A stretch of DNA of 64,000 bases from Hyphomonas adhaerens MHS-3 (GTDB lineage: Bacteria > Pseudomonadota > Alphaproteobacteria > Caulobacterales > Hyphomonadaceae). This document shows, one piece after another, positions 26,705 through 35,072 of the stretch (position 1 is its first letter; the number at the start of each line of letters is the position of its first letter). The notes under the pieces were generated by a model. That model searched no databases and was not told the origin of the DNA. It saw only the letters and a program-made list of their open reading frames with translations. The stretch is from assembly GCF_000685235.1 (NCBI RefSeq), contig NZ_ARYH01000005.1, forward strand, positions 29,182 through 93,181, in the 5' to 3' direction. The position numbers were made by a program, and so were the translations under genes.

Positions 26705-27268
26705 TCAGATCTTGCCGACCAGTTCCAGCGACGGAGCGAGGGTCTCTTCACCCTCTTCCCATTTTGCCGGGCAGACCTGGCCTGGGTTTGCGCGGACATA
26801 TTGTGCCGCTTTCACCTTGCGGACCAGTTCAGCCGCATTGCGGCCGACGCCTTCGCAAGTCACTTCGATCACCTGGATCACACCGTCCGGATCGACAACG
26901 AACGTGCCCCGGTCAGCCAGGCCCATGTCCTCGCGCATATTGTCAAAGTTGCGGGTGATTGCGCCCGTCGGATCGCCGAGCATGTAGTATTCGATCTTGC
27001 CGATGGCCGGCGACGTCTCGTGCCACGCCTTGTGGCTGAAGTGCGTATCGGTCGACACGGCAAAGACTTCAACGCCCATGCTCTGCAGCGCAGCGTATTC
27101 GGACTGCAGGTCTTCCAGTTCGGTCGGACAGACGAACGTGAAGTCTGCCGGATAGAAGAAGAAGATCGCCCATTTGCCTTTCACATCGGCTTCGCTGACT
27201 GACTCGAACTTGCCTTGTTTGAATGCTTCGGCCTTGAAGGGCTTAATTTCAGTATTGATCAGGGACAT
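26705..27268 (-). CDS. ahpC: Alkyl hydroperoxide reductase subunit C (2-Cys peroxiredoxin)
   Basis: A 187 aa peroxiredoxin, the same length as E. coli AhpC when started at the ATG at 27266-27268. The longer open frame to 27349 is upstream region. The peroxidatic Cys47 lies in FTFVCPTE and the resolving Cys is in [13 protein letters not shown]. It reduces hydrogen peroxide and organic peroxides and is recharged by AhpF encoded downstream. It sits between clusters of flavin oxidases, some of which may produce peroxide. Confidence 0.96.
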   Translation of the reverse strand: MSLINTEIKPFKAEAFKQGKFESVSEADVKGKWAIFFFYPADFTFVCPTELEDLQSEYAALQSMGVEVFAVSTDTHFSHKAWHETSPAIGKIEYYMLGDPTGAITRNFDNMREDMGLADRGTFVVDPDGVIQVIEVTCEGVGRNAAELVRKVKAAQYVRANPGQVCPAKWEEGEETLAPSLELVGKI

Positions 27269-27726
27269 TGTGGCTCCGTCTGTTGTTGCTTGCCGGGACA
27301 AATCCAATACCTGTCCGATGTGGCTTGCCAATAAAATATGGTGGGACAAATCGCGCGCTTGTCTTTGATTATTGCGCTTTTGAGTCCCGCGATTGACGTT
27401 TCCTTCGCCCTACTTCCTTTTCTATAATTATTCTAAATTGGGAAACAAGGGCAGAGCCGCGAGCGCGTGCAGACATTCCACAATCTCCTGCATTTTCTGG
27501 AATAATTGCGGGCCAACAGCGCGCCACCCCACGCCGCCATCACCGAATCGACGCCATGGCACATCCCGCTCGCTGGCCAGATCTGCACGATTGTCATGCC
27601 ACCCCCATGGCGTGCGATGACTTGATGATCGAATTTTGGTCCCCGGCATCCAAAGCGGCGATCTGGACCAGATTTCCCTTTACCTCGCCACTGCGAGGCC
27701 TACCACCGATACATAAAGAGGAGGGT
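27269..27726. other. Divergent intergenic region (ahpC / amine oxidase)
   Basis: 458 bases without a supported gene. On the minus strand TTGGCA and TATTGG 16 bp apart could form a sigma-70 type ahpC promoter. A 10-bp direct repeat GGGACAAATC occurs at 27295-27304 and 27343-27352 in the ahpC leader. A 6-bp hairpin (27683-27698) lies just before the amine-oxidase ribosome site. The open frame from 27556 has no ribosome site and is not counted as coding. Confidence 0.45.
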
Positions 27727-29304
27727 ATGATGGAGGGAGCGACCAGGCGGTACGCATTGGCGATGATTGGCGCGACAGCTGGCAGCGCCGCGCTTTACTC
27801 CGCGATGAAGGCGATTCATCACGTCCAGCCTTCGTCCTACAAGGGGCCAATCAAACTCGACGGAGACCCGAAAGGCGCGAAAGTCCTCGTCCTCGGCGCC
27901 GGTCTTGCGGGCATGGTCGCCGCACTGGAACTCAGATCAGCTGGCTACACGGTCGAAGTCCTGGAATACCGGGAAAAAGCGGGGGGCCGCTGTTGGACAT
28001 TGCGCGGCGGCGACACCTACACCGAGATGGGGGGCGCCACCCAACAGGTCGCCTTCGAAGGTGACAACTACATCAATCCCGGCCCATGGCGCATTCCGTA
28101 TGACCATTATGGTGTGCTGGACTATTGCCAGCGTCTCGGCGTCCAGTTGGAACCGTTCATCCAGCAGAACCACAACGCCTACCTCCACAACAGCAAAGCC
28201 TTCGGCGGCAAGCCTCAGCGCTTCAAGCACATCGCAACGGACTATCGCGGCCAGACATCAGAACTGCTTGCCAAGGCCGTCGACCAGAACCGGTTGGACG
28301 ACATGCTCACGCCGGATGACCGCGAAGCCCTGATCGAATCCCTCCGGGCAACCGGCGCCCTGGACGACACCAACTCCTACAAGGCCGGAGACCTGACCAG
28401 CCGGTATCGCGGATTCGGCAAACCACCCGGTGCCGGCTTCGGTGGTGCACCATCCGCATCCGATCCGATCAGTCTTTCTGAGATCCTGAAATCCGGGATG
28501 TGGAACCGTCTTGCAGATGCCGACCTGCTGGATCACCAGATGCCGATGTTCCAGCCCGTCGGCGGCATGGACATGATTGCACAGGCGTTTGCCCGCGAAG
28601 TTGGCGATCTCATACGCTACAATTCCAAAGTGGTTTCCCTGCAGCAGGACGATAATGGCGTCCAGGTTGCCTATGAGGACACCCGTACGGGCGAAAAGCG
28701 TACAACGGAAGCCGACTGGTGCGTCTGCACCGTCCCCTTCTCCATCCTTGGCCAGATGGATCACGATCTCTCGCCGGAACTGACGGCGGCGGTCAACGAT
28801 GTCTACTATCGCGGTTCTGCGAAGTGGGGCCTGGAATTCAAGCGGCGGTTCTGGGAAGAGGACGACAGGATCTACGGCGGGATCAGCTACACTGACCTAC
28901 CCATCGAAATGATCTCCTACCCCTCCGGCGGCCTGTTCACCAAAGGCCCGGCTGTCTTGCTTGGCGGCTATACATGGGACGACGCACAAGCGTTTGAGTT
29001 CAATGCCATGCAGCCGGAAGAGCGTATCAAATGGGCCCTTGAATTCGGGTCTCACATTCACCCGCAATACCTGGAAGAGTACAAGACCGGTGTCAGCGTC
29101 GTCTGGCACAAGGTTCCCTGGGTGCTGGGATGTTTCGGTATATGGCGGAACAAGGAAACCCATTACGCAAACGCAGTGAAGATCGACAATCGCGTTGTCT
29201 GCGCGGGCGAGCATGTCTCCTATCTCGGAGCCTGGATGGAAGGCGCCATCGAGTCTTCCCTCGACGCGATTGGCCGCCTGCATGACAAGGTGATCAACGG
29301 ATGA
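27727..29304 (+). CDS. Flavin amine oxidase/dehydrogenase, N-terminally anchored or exported
   Basis: A 525 aa member of the flavin monoamine oxidase family. An N-terminal hydrophobic segment after RR (about residues 7-28) acts as a signal or anchor. The FAD motif VLVLGAGLAGMVAALEL is at about 53-69, followed by GGRC. The C-terminal FAD contact is VVCAGEHVSYLGAWMEGAIESS. AGGAGG precedes two adjacent ATGs (27727 and 27730); the second has better spacing. The stop overlaps the start of a cytochrome c gene (ATGA), so the pair is coupled. By analogy with nicotine oxidoreductase NicA2, which passes electrons to a cytochrome c, this enzyme is probably a dehydrogenase. The substrate is unknown. Confidence 0.88.
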   Translation: MMEGATRRYALAMIGATAGSAALYSAMKAIHHVQPSSYKGPIKLDGDPKGAKVLVLGAGLAGMVAALELRSAGYTVEVLEYREKAGGRCWTLRGGDTYTEMGGATQQVAFEGDNYINPGPWRIPYDHYGVLDYCQRLGVQLEPFIQQNHNAYLHNSKAFGGKPQRFKHIATDYRGQTSELLAKAVDQNRLDDMLTPDDREALIESLRATGALDDTNSYKAGDLTSRYRGFGKPPGAGFGGAPSASDPISLSEILKSGMWNRLADADLLDHQMPMFQPVGGMDMIAQAFAREVGDLIRYNSKVVSLQQDDNGVQVAYEDTRTGEKRTTEADWCVCTVPFSILGQMDHDLSPELTAAVNDVYYRGSAKWGLEFKRRFWEEDDRIYGGISYTDLPIEMISYPSGGLFTKGPAVLLGGYTWDDAQAFEFNAMQPEERIKWALEFGSHIHPQYLEEYKTGVSVVWHKVPWVLGCFGIWRNKETHYANAVKIDNRVVCAGEHVSYLGAWMEGAIESSLDAIGRLHDKVING

Positions 29305-29753
29305 GATTTCAAACCCGCACCACCCGAACCGTCCTGACTGCCACAGCGTTTGTGGCCACAGCGCTGACCATGCACGCCGATGATGGCATTCCGGAAATTA
29401 CGACCTTCGAGCCGACGCCTCTGGAAGAAAAAATCTTCGATGGCCCTGGCGTGACCGTGACAAGCGGACAAGAGATTTATTCAACGCTCTGCGCCGGCTG
29501 CCACATGCCGGAAGGCGAAGGCGCCGTCGGTGGCGGCATGTACCCCGCCCTCGCCGGAAACGAAAAGCTTGAGTATCCCGATTATGCTGTCTTTATCGTC
29601 CTGAACGGTTACAAAGCGATGCCATCCTTCGCCCACACGCTGTCGGATGAGCAAGTGGCGGCAGTCGTCAACTACTTGCAGTCCGGACTGGGCGGAAACT
29701 CATTCGAACCGGCCGCAACGGCCGAACAGGTCGAACTCAGCCGGCCCCAATAA
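29301..29753 (+). CDS. Periplasmic c-type cytochrome
   Basis: A 150 aa class I cytochrome c. The N-terminal signal ends near MHA before DDG. The haem site is CAGCH (Cys64, Cys67, His68), and the likely axial methionine is Met107 in KAMPSF. It overlaps the amine oxidase gene by 4 bp, the tightest link in the region. It is the obvious electron acceptor for that flavoprotein and would deliver electrons to a terminal oxidase. Confidence 0.93.
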   Translation: MRFQTRTTRTVLTATAFVATALTMHADDGIPEITTFEPTPLEEKIFDGPGVTVTSGQEIYSTLCAGCHMPEGEGAVGGGMYPALAGNEKLEYPDYAVFIVLNGYKAMPSFAHTLSDEQVAAVVNYLQSGLGGNSFEPAATAEQVELSRPQ

Positions 29754-29774
29754 TCAGATTACGGAGTCAAAACC

Positions 29775-30269
29775 ATGCGCCTGACCGCCCCTCTTCTTTC
29801 TATCGCCGCCATCGCACTCGGCGCCTGCGGCGCAGCCGACAGCGAAGTCATCCGCCACAAGATTCCCGGATCGGACTTTCCGATCCTTCTGGCTGTCGAA
29901 GTCCCGGCCGATGCGACATTGGTTTATCTGAGTGGGGCTGGCCCTGCCGTTACGGATGAGACAGCCGAACCGAGAACACCTGCAGCCTATGGCGACATCA
30001 CAACCCAGACCGAAACAACGCTGGCCGCGATTGAAACCCGCCTCGAAGGCCTTGGCCTGACCATGAGCGACGTCATCAAGATGCAGGTCTACATTGTCGC
30101 GGCACCGGGTGAAGACTCGCTCGATTTCGGCGGCTTCATGGAAGGCTATGTAAAATATTTCGGCACCGAAGAGCAGCCCAACCTGCCGACCCGTTCGGTG
30201 TTCGAGGTCGCTGGTCTTGCCAATCCGGGCTGGCTGATCGAAATCGAGGCCGTCGCCGTCCGCGATTGA
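29775..30269 (+). CDS. Lipoprotein RidA-family protein (enamine/imine deaminase)
   Basis: A 164 aa protein. Residues 1-18 form a lipoprotein signal with lipobox LGAC (Cys18). The RidA/YjgF fold follows, with the catalytic Arg140 in LPTRSVFEVAGLA and Glu158 in IEIEAVAV. RidA hydrolyses reactive enamine or imine products of amino-acid metabolism to ketones and ammonia. It lies 21 bp after the cytochrome gene, so the imine made by the amine oxidase is the likely substrate. RidA proteins are normally cytosolic; the membrane anchoring is unusual and fits periplasmic catalysis. Confidence 0.88.
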   Translation: MRLTAPLLSIAAIALGACGAADSEVIRHKIPGSDFPILLAVEVPADATLVYLSGAGPAVTDETAEPRTPAAYGDITTQTETTLAAIETRLEGLGLTMSDVIKMQVYIVAAPGEDSLDFGGFMEGYVKYFGTEEQPNLPTRSVFEVAGLANPGWLIEIEAVAVRD

Positions 30270-30278
30270 GCCTTTGCA

Positions 30279-30302
30279 TTCCGGCGCCTGCAAGCGCCGG
30301 AA
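30279..30302 (+). terminator. Hairpin after the amine oxidase operon
   Basis: 9-bp perfect stem (30279-30287 with 30294-30302), 6-base loop, starting 10 bp after the RidA stop. No T-run follows, so it may be a Rho-assisted terminator or an mRNA end stabiliser. Confidence 0.45.
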
Positions 30303-30394
30303 CATGCCTTCCGTGCGGCTGCTTGCCCCTACGCAAGTCATTTCCTTGAACGTGAAGGCATGTATGATCCCCAAAAATAAAATTGGGGAGAAAC

Positions 30395-32098
30395 ATGCAC
30401 TACGCAGAACTTCTGAAAGCGCGCGAAGAACTGACCGGACCAGGCGGTGACTTCGAGATCGTTGAAGCCGAAGTGCTCGGCAAAAAGCTTCGCGTGTACA
30501 AGAATGCCCCGCCAAGCATTCGTGAATTCTGGGCGTCCACCAAGCAATTCGCAGACCGGACCTATCTGATCTATGAGGGCGAACGCCTCACCTACGCCGA
30601 AGCTCATGAACAGGTAAACGCAATCGCCGCCTGGCTATTTGACCAGGGCGTCCAGCCGGGCGACCGGGTCGCCATCGCGATGCGCAATTACCCGGAATGG
30701 CTCCTCATCTATTGGGCCTGTACGTCTGTCGGGATCACAGTCGTCGGCATGAACGCCTGGTGGACCGCCGAGGAAATGGTCTACGCGCTGAAAGACTCCG
30801 AACCCAAAGCCCTGTTCCTCGATGCCGAACGGCTCGAACGGGTCCGGGACCGGCCGGATCTCACCGGTTCGATGAAAATGGTTGGTGTCAGAATCCCTGA
30901 CCTGCCGGCCAACGTGACGCCCTGGAGCGAAGTCATCGCTCATGGCGGTGACATGCCGGACGTCACGGTCGACCCGGACTCCGATGCCTGCATCTTCTAT
31001 ACATCTGGCACGACCGGCTTCCCCAAGGGCGCACAGCTCACTCAGCGGGGTTGCGTCGCCAATCTCATGAACATGATGTACGCATCGGCATCCACAGCGC
31101 TCGCCACACAGAACGCGACGGGTGTCGCTCCTCCGGAAGATCCACCGCCGCCTGTGTCCTTGCTGACAACGCCTCTTTTCCACGTAACCGCCAACAATTG
31201 CGGTGCGTACGCCACCACCGCGGCCGGCGGCGCCATCGTTCTGATGTATCGTTGGGACGCAGGCGAAGCACTCAAGATCATCGAACGCGAAAAAGTCAGC
31301 AGCCTGGGCGGCGTGCCGGTCATGGCAAGGGAGCTGATCAACCATCCCGATTTCGAAAAGACGGACACATCGAGCCTCGCGCAACTGTCGGGCGGCGGCG
31401 CTCAGGTGCCACCCGACCTCGTCCACAAGATCGAATCGGCTATCTCAACAGCCCGCCCCGCCACCGGGTACGGCATGACGGAGACATGCGGGATCATCAC
31501 GTCCGTGTCCGCTGACTTCTTCGTCGACAAGCCGGACAGTGCCGGCCCGGCCATGCCGAACTTTGAAGTCAAATGTGTGGATGAGCTTGGCGACACGGTC
31601 GCACCCGGCGAACTCGGTGAACTCTGGGTCAAAGGGTCTTCCGTCATCAAGGGCTATATCAATCGGCCGGAAGCTACGGCTGAATCGATCACGGATGGCT
31701 GGCTCCACACCGGCGATATTGCGCGTATCGACAAGGATGGCTTCATCTTTATCGTCGACCGCAAGAAGGACATGGTCCTGCGGGGTGGGGAAAATGTCTA
31801 CTGCGCCGAAGTCGAATCGGTCGCCTACCGCCACCCCGCCATCGCCGAGTGCAGCGTCTTCGGCGTACCGGATGACAGGCTGGGTGAAGAAGTCGGTATC
31901 GCCATTGTGTTGAAGCCGGGCGAGAAACTGACCGCAGACGAGTTCCGCGAACACTGCGCCAGCATCATGGCGAAACACAAAGTGCCCCGTTACGTCTGGT
32001 TTCTCGCGGATGCCCTACCCCGCAATGCCAGCGGCAAATTCGTCAAACGTGACCTGCGTGACCGCCTCAGCGCAGAACTCCAGAGCGCGGGCCATTAG
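30395..32098 (+). CDS. Acyl-CoA ligase (AMP-binding, ANL superfamily)
   Basis: A 567 aa acyl- or aryl-CoA synthetase. The ATP/AMP-binding loop YTSGTTGFPKGA lies about one third in. GYGMTETCG and the hinge region with the C-terminal ARN-type lysine motif (PRNASGKFVKRDLRD) are present. The ATG at 30395 follows GGGGAG. No signal is seen. It is 125 bp downstream of the RidA gene on the same strand, beyond a hairpin, so it is probably its own unit. It could activate a carboxylic acid left after amine oxidation, which is inference. Confidence 0.92.
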   Translation: MHYAELLKAREELTGPGGDFEIVEAEVLGKKLRVYKNAPPSIREFWASTKQFADRTYLIYEGERLTYAEAHEQVNAIAAWLFDQGVQPGDRVAIAMRNYPEWLLIYWACTSVGITVVGMNAWWTAEEMVYALKDSEPKALFLDAERLERVRDRPDLTGSMKMVGVRIPDLPANVTPWSEVIAHGGDMPDVTVDPDSDACIFYTSGTTGFPKGAQLTQRGCVANLMNMMYASASTALATQNATGVAPPEDPPPPVSLLTTPLFHVTANNCGAYATTAAGGAIVLMYRWDAGEALKIIEREKVSSLGGVPVMARELINHPDFEKTDTSSLAQLSGGGAQVPPDLVHKIESAISTARPATGYGMTETCGIITSVSADFFVDKPDSAGPAMPNFEVKCVDELGDTVAPGELGELWVKGSSVIKGYINRPEATAESITDGWLHTGDIARIDKDGFIFIVDRKKDMVLRGGENVYCAEVESVAYRHPAIAECSVFGVPDDRLGEEVGIAIVLKPGEKLTADEFREHCASIMAKHKVPRYVWFLADALPRNASGKFVKRDLRDRLSAELQSAGH

Positions 32099-32114
32099 TC
32101 CCGGCACCATGACC

Positions 32115-32143
32115 CTAGGGCGGCGAAGGCTTCGCCGCCCTAG
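32115..32143. terminator. Bidirectional terminator between converging genes
   Basis: 13-bp perfect stem (32115-32127 with 32131-32143) with a 3-base loop. It starts 16 bp after the ligase stop and includes the phnE stop codon at its right edge, so it serves both converging transcripts. No T-run is present on either side. Confidence 0.65.
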
Positions 32144-33159
32144 ATCAACTTGCGCCGCAATTTCGCAGCCAACGCATCCAGCGCCAAGACCGACAGGAAG
32201 ATGATCAACAGGATCGTCGCGACATGATCATACTGGAACATGTCGTACCGGCCCTTCAGCTCCTGTCCGATGCCGCCTGCCCCGACCAGACCAATCACCG
32301 TACCCATACGGATATTACGGTCCAGGATATAAAACGTCAGCGCCGTATAGCTCGGCAACACCTGAGGCAGCACAGCCAGGCGAAGAACGGCGAAGTCCCC
32401 CGCTCCGGTCGCCCGCACGGCGTCCTGAGGCACCTTGTCAGCCGCCTCGATTTCCTCGGCAAAGAACTTGGCCAGAAAGCCGACGCTGTGCAGCGCCAAT
32501 GCCAGGATGCCCGCGATCGCCCCAAACCCGAAGGCCAGCACCAGGAATAGCGCACTGATCAATTCAGGCACGGCACGCAGGAAGGAAATAAAGCTGCGGG
32601 CCAATGCGTACAAAGCCGGATGCGGCGTAAAGTTCCGCGCGGCAATCCATGCCATCGGCAGGCTCATCAATACAGCAAACAGGCTGGCCCAGATGGCCAT
32701 CTCTACCGTTTCCAGCATCTTTCCGAGGGTGAAGACCAGGTAGCCCACAGGCTCAACAAGGAAGGTTTTTTCCACCGTCTTTGTGGTCATCTGCATGGTT
32801 TCAGGATCCAGCACGGACTCGTCCACCCGTTCCGTTTCGAGATGTGAGAACATTGGCAAGTGCGCCGGGTCGAAGCCGTCTATCATCGAGACAGGCGTCC
32901 GCTCAGCGATTGCGATCGGATACATTTGCTGGGTCACGCTTCCGATGCCGCGACCGATCTGAGAGGACTCCTTCAGGCCGACACTTGCCTGCAGGAACTC
33001 CCCCAGCTGGCTGGACAGTCTGTGCAGTTCCATGCGGTGGGCAGAAACAGACAGAAGCAAAAAGGCAACGACGACAGCAAGGACAGTCTTCCAGTCAAAG
33101 GCGGGCTTCACCTGCCAGTGAGCGGCACCCGAGGGCCGGGTTGATGCGGACTCCGACAT
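32140..33159 (-). CDS. phnE: Phosphonate-type ABC transporter permease PhnE
   Basis: A 339 aa inner-membrane permease. The ATG at 33157-33159 lies one base after the phnC stop; the longer frame overlaps phnC and is rejected. One helix at about 24-41 is followed by a large periplasmic loop of about 100 residues. Five or so C-terminal helices follow with the permease EAA-type segment (PQDAVRATGAGDFAVLRLAV, then GMGTVIGLVGAGGIG-like). It is about 60 residues longer than E. coli PhnE because of that loop. The genes phnD, phnC and phnE are consecutive. The substrate could be a phosphonate, phosphite or a phosphate ester. Confidence 0.9.
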   Translation of the reverse strand: MSESASTRPSGAAHWQVKPAFDWKTVLAVVVAFLLLSVSAHRMELHRLSSQLGEFLQASVGLKESSQIGRGIGSVTQQMYPIAIAERTPVSMIDGFDPAHLPMFSHLETERVDESVLDPETMQMTTKTVEKTFLVEPVGYLVFTLGKMLETVEMAIWASLFAVLMSLPMAWIAARNFTPHPALYALARSFISFLRAVPELISALFLVLAFGFGAIAGILALALHSVGFLAKFFAEEIEAADKVPQDAVRATGAGDFAVLRLAVLPQVLPSYTALTFYILDRNIRMGTVIGLVGAGGIGQELKGRYDMFQYDHVATILLIIFLSVLALDALAAKLRRKLI

Positions 33160-33160
33160 G

Positions 33161-33964
33161 TCAGGCGACCGCCATGGACGGCGCGAAGGTTTCACGTCCG
33201 GTGCCGAAGATGCGGGCGAGCACATCCGGGCCGAGTTGGCCGGGTGTCCCGTCAAATACGATCTTCCCCTTGCGCAATCCGATGATGCGATCCGCATAGG
33301 TGCGCGAGAGGCTGATCTGGTGCAATGAGCAAAGCACCGCGACACCTTGTTCTTTCGCGGTGCGACGAAGAAGATCCATCACCTCCTGTGCAGTCTGGGG
33401 GTCCAGACTGGCGACCGGTTCGTCTGCCAGGATCAGCTTCGGTCCATTAATCAGCGCACGCGCGATTCCGACTCGCTGCTTCTGTCCGCCGGAGAGGCCA
33501 CTGGCAGGACGGTTCACATGTCCTTCTTCAAGACCGACCCGCGAGAGCAGCTCGCATGCCTTGTCCTGAACATCCTTCGGATATGCCTGAAACAGCAAAC
33601 GCCAGACCGGCAGGCCGGGCGCCGTACCAGCCATGACGTTCTGTGCGGCTGTCAGACGTGAAGACAGGCCGAAATCCTGATGCACCATGCCGATTTCGCG
33701 ACGCGAACGGCGTATCGATTTTGGCGTGAGAATTGTGCCACTTATGTCGATCGTTCCTGCGTCCAAAGGAACCAGCCCGATAATTGAACGTAGCAGTGTC
33801 GTCTTCCCCGACCCCGAAGCCCCGAGCAGAACGCAGAAGCTGCCCGGCTCAATCCTGAGCGATACACCGTCAAGAACAGTCGGCCCGGCCGGATAGGCTT
33901 TGCGTGCAGCGTCGACTGTCAGCACCGCATCAGGTGCTTGCGAATGAGAAGGCGTGCTGGTCAT
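33161..33964 (-). CDS. phnC: Phosphonate-type ABC transporter ATP-binding protein PhnC
   Basis: A 267 aa ABC ATPase. Walker A is GASGSGKT, the Q-loop is MVHQDFGLSSRL, the signature is LSGGQKQRV, Walker B is LILADEP and the switch His is in LCSLHQISLS. The ATG at 33962-33964 lies 22 bp after the phnD stop; the longer frame to 34165 overlaps phnD and is rejected. It energises the PhnE permease encoded one base downstream. Confidence 0.92.
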   Translation of the reverse strand: MTSTPSHSQAPDAVLTVDAARKAYPAGPTVLDGVSLRIEPGSFCVLLGASGSGKTTLLRSIIGLVPLDAGTIDISGTILTPKSIRRSRREIGMVHQDFGLSSRLTAAQNVMAGTAPGLPVWRLLFQAYPKDVQDKACELLSRVGLEEGHVNRPASGLSGGQKQRVGIARALINGPKLILADEPVASLDPQTAQEVMDLLRRTAKEQGVAVLCSLHQISLSRTYADRIIGLRKGKIVFDGTPGQLGPDVLARIFGTGRETFAPSMAVA

Positions 33965-33986
33965 CTCGGTCTGCTCCACCTTCGGG

Positions 33987-34907
33987 TCAGGAACCAGACT
34001 TACGTAAGACGGCCGTTTGGTAGTCTGTATCGATAAAGCCGATTGTACCGGCCATCGCTTCGAACAACGCGTCGGTAGCGTCCGTATTGTAGCGGTCCAC
34101 CTGTTTGCCGCCATAGCCACGGATCGATTCCGGGCGAATGCCGGGTGTGCGATGAACGTTACCAAGGGACGACTTCAGCAATTCCTTCACTGACTCCGGC
34201 AGCCCTGGGTGCATCGCGATGGGCGGGTTCGGAATGGGATCCGATTTGATCAACAATCGGAACTCGGATGCGTTCAAGCCGCCTTGATTCACTGCCCGCT
34301 CAAACGAAATGAAAGATGCCCCGGCCGCATCAACCAGACCATTCTGCAAAGCCAGCAGGCTGTTCGCATGGCTGCCCGTAATCCGGATCGCGCCAAGATC
34401 GCGGAGCGGATCGATACCGGCCTTTGACAACATCGCCAGCGGATAGGAAAAGCTGCTGGCCGAGTGCTGAGATCCGAGCGCGATGGACTTGCCGCTCAAT
34501 TCATCCGGCGTATCGATGCCGGACGCCTGAGACACGAAGATGCCAGCATAGTAAGTCGAACTTCCGTCCCGCTCCTCAATCGCGAGCAGGTCGGCACAAC
34601 CACGCCGGTGCGCCTCGACATATGACACCGGCCCAAGCCAGGCAATCTCCGCCTGACCAGCGCACATCCCCTCGATGACCGCGGCATAGCTTTGCCCGGT
34701 CTGGACATCGAAATGAATGCCGCTGGTGCGGGTAATGGCGTTAAACAGGGGAACGAAATCCGCCTTGGTGCCATCCTCCGTGCCGCCGTCAGCAGGTATC
34801 AACAGCACACGGAGCGGGCTGGCAGCTGTGCCGCTACGCTCGGCTTTTGCCGGAAGGCCGGTAAGGCACAAGCCGGCCAGGACAACCAGGAGCACTACCA
34901 GACGCAT
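33987..34907 (-). CDS. phnD: Phosphonate-type ABC transporter substrate-binding protein PhnD
   Basis: A 306 aa periplasmic binding protein. The ATG at 34905-34907 follows GAAGGG and opens a signal peptide that ends in AKA before ERSG. Family features include QSYAAVIEGMCAGQAEIAWLG and the anion-binding stretch GSQHSASSFSYPLAML. It is the first gene of the phnDCE operon and is divergent from the rpiR gene. Neither a C-P lyase nor a phosphonatase lies in the window, so the ligand cannot be assigned. Confidence 0.9.
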   Translation of the reverse strand: MRLVVLLVVLAGLCLTGLPAKAERSGTAASPLRVLLIPADGGTEDGTKADFVPLFNAITRTSGIHFDVQTGQSYAAVIEGMCAGQAEIAWLGPVSYVEAHRRGCADLLAIEERDGSSTYYAGIFVSQASGIDTPDELSGKSIALGSQHSASSFSYPLAMLSKAGIDPLRDLGAIRITGSHANSLLALQNGLVDAAGASFISFERAVNQGGLNASEFRLLIKSDPIPNPPIAMHPGLPESVKELLKSSLGNVHRTPGIRPESIRGYGGKQVDRYNTDATDALFEAMAGTIGFIDTDYQTAVLRKSGS

Positions 34908-35026
34908 GTCGGACCCTTCTCCACAGCCGGGCAGCACCACCTTGTGCGCCGCAACAAAACTCAACGCTGTCGATACCAGCAGCTTGTGACATTGGTATAA
35001 CGGAGCGCGTGGGTTCTTGACGTTTC

Positions 35027-35041
35027 TTGAACTTAATTCAA
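35027..35041. promoter_or_regulatory. Candidate RpiR operator TTGA-N7-TCAA
   Basis: A 15-bp site in the 165 bp between phnD and rpiR. It has 5-bp arms (TTGAA/TTCAA) and an AT-rich centre, as in operators of RpiR-family proteins. A second TTGA-N7-TCAA occurs at 36778-36792 in the next divergent promoter of the same cluster. Confidence 0.45.
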
Positions 35042-35072
35042 TTAGTGTGAAACCTAGCTTAGGAAGCATTCA

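Noticed and set aside
25273..26958. 561-residue open frame opposite ahpF and ahpC
   Set aside because: Arg/His-rich low-complexity composition with no family match, fully antisense to two certain genes.
33160..33345. Upstream extension of phnE overlapping phnC
   Set aside because: Non-conserved Arg/Ser-rich sequence; the ATG one base after the phnC stop is the natural start.
33965..34165. Upstream extension of phnC overlapping phnD
   Set aside because: It would lengthen the ATPase by 67 unrelated residues inside the phnD coding region.
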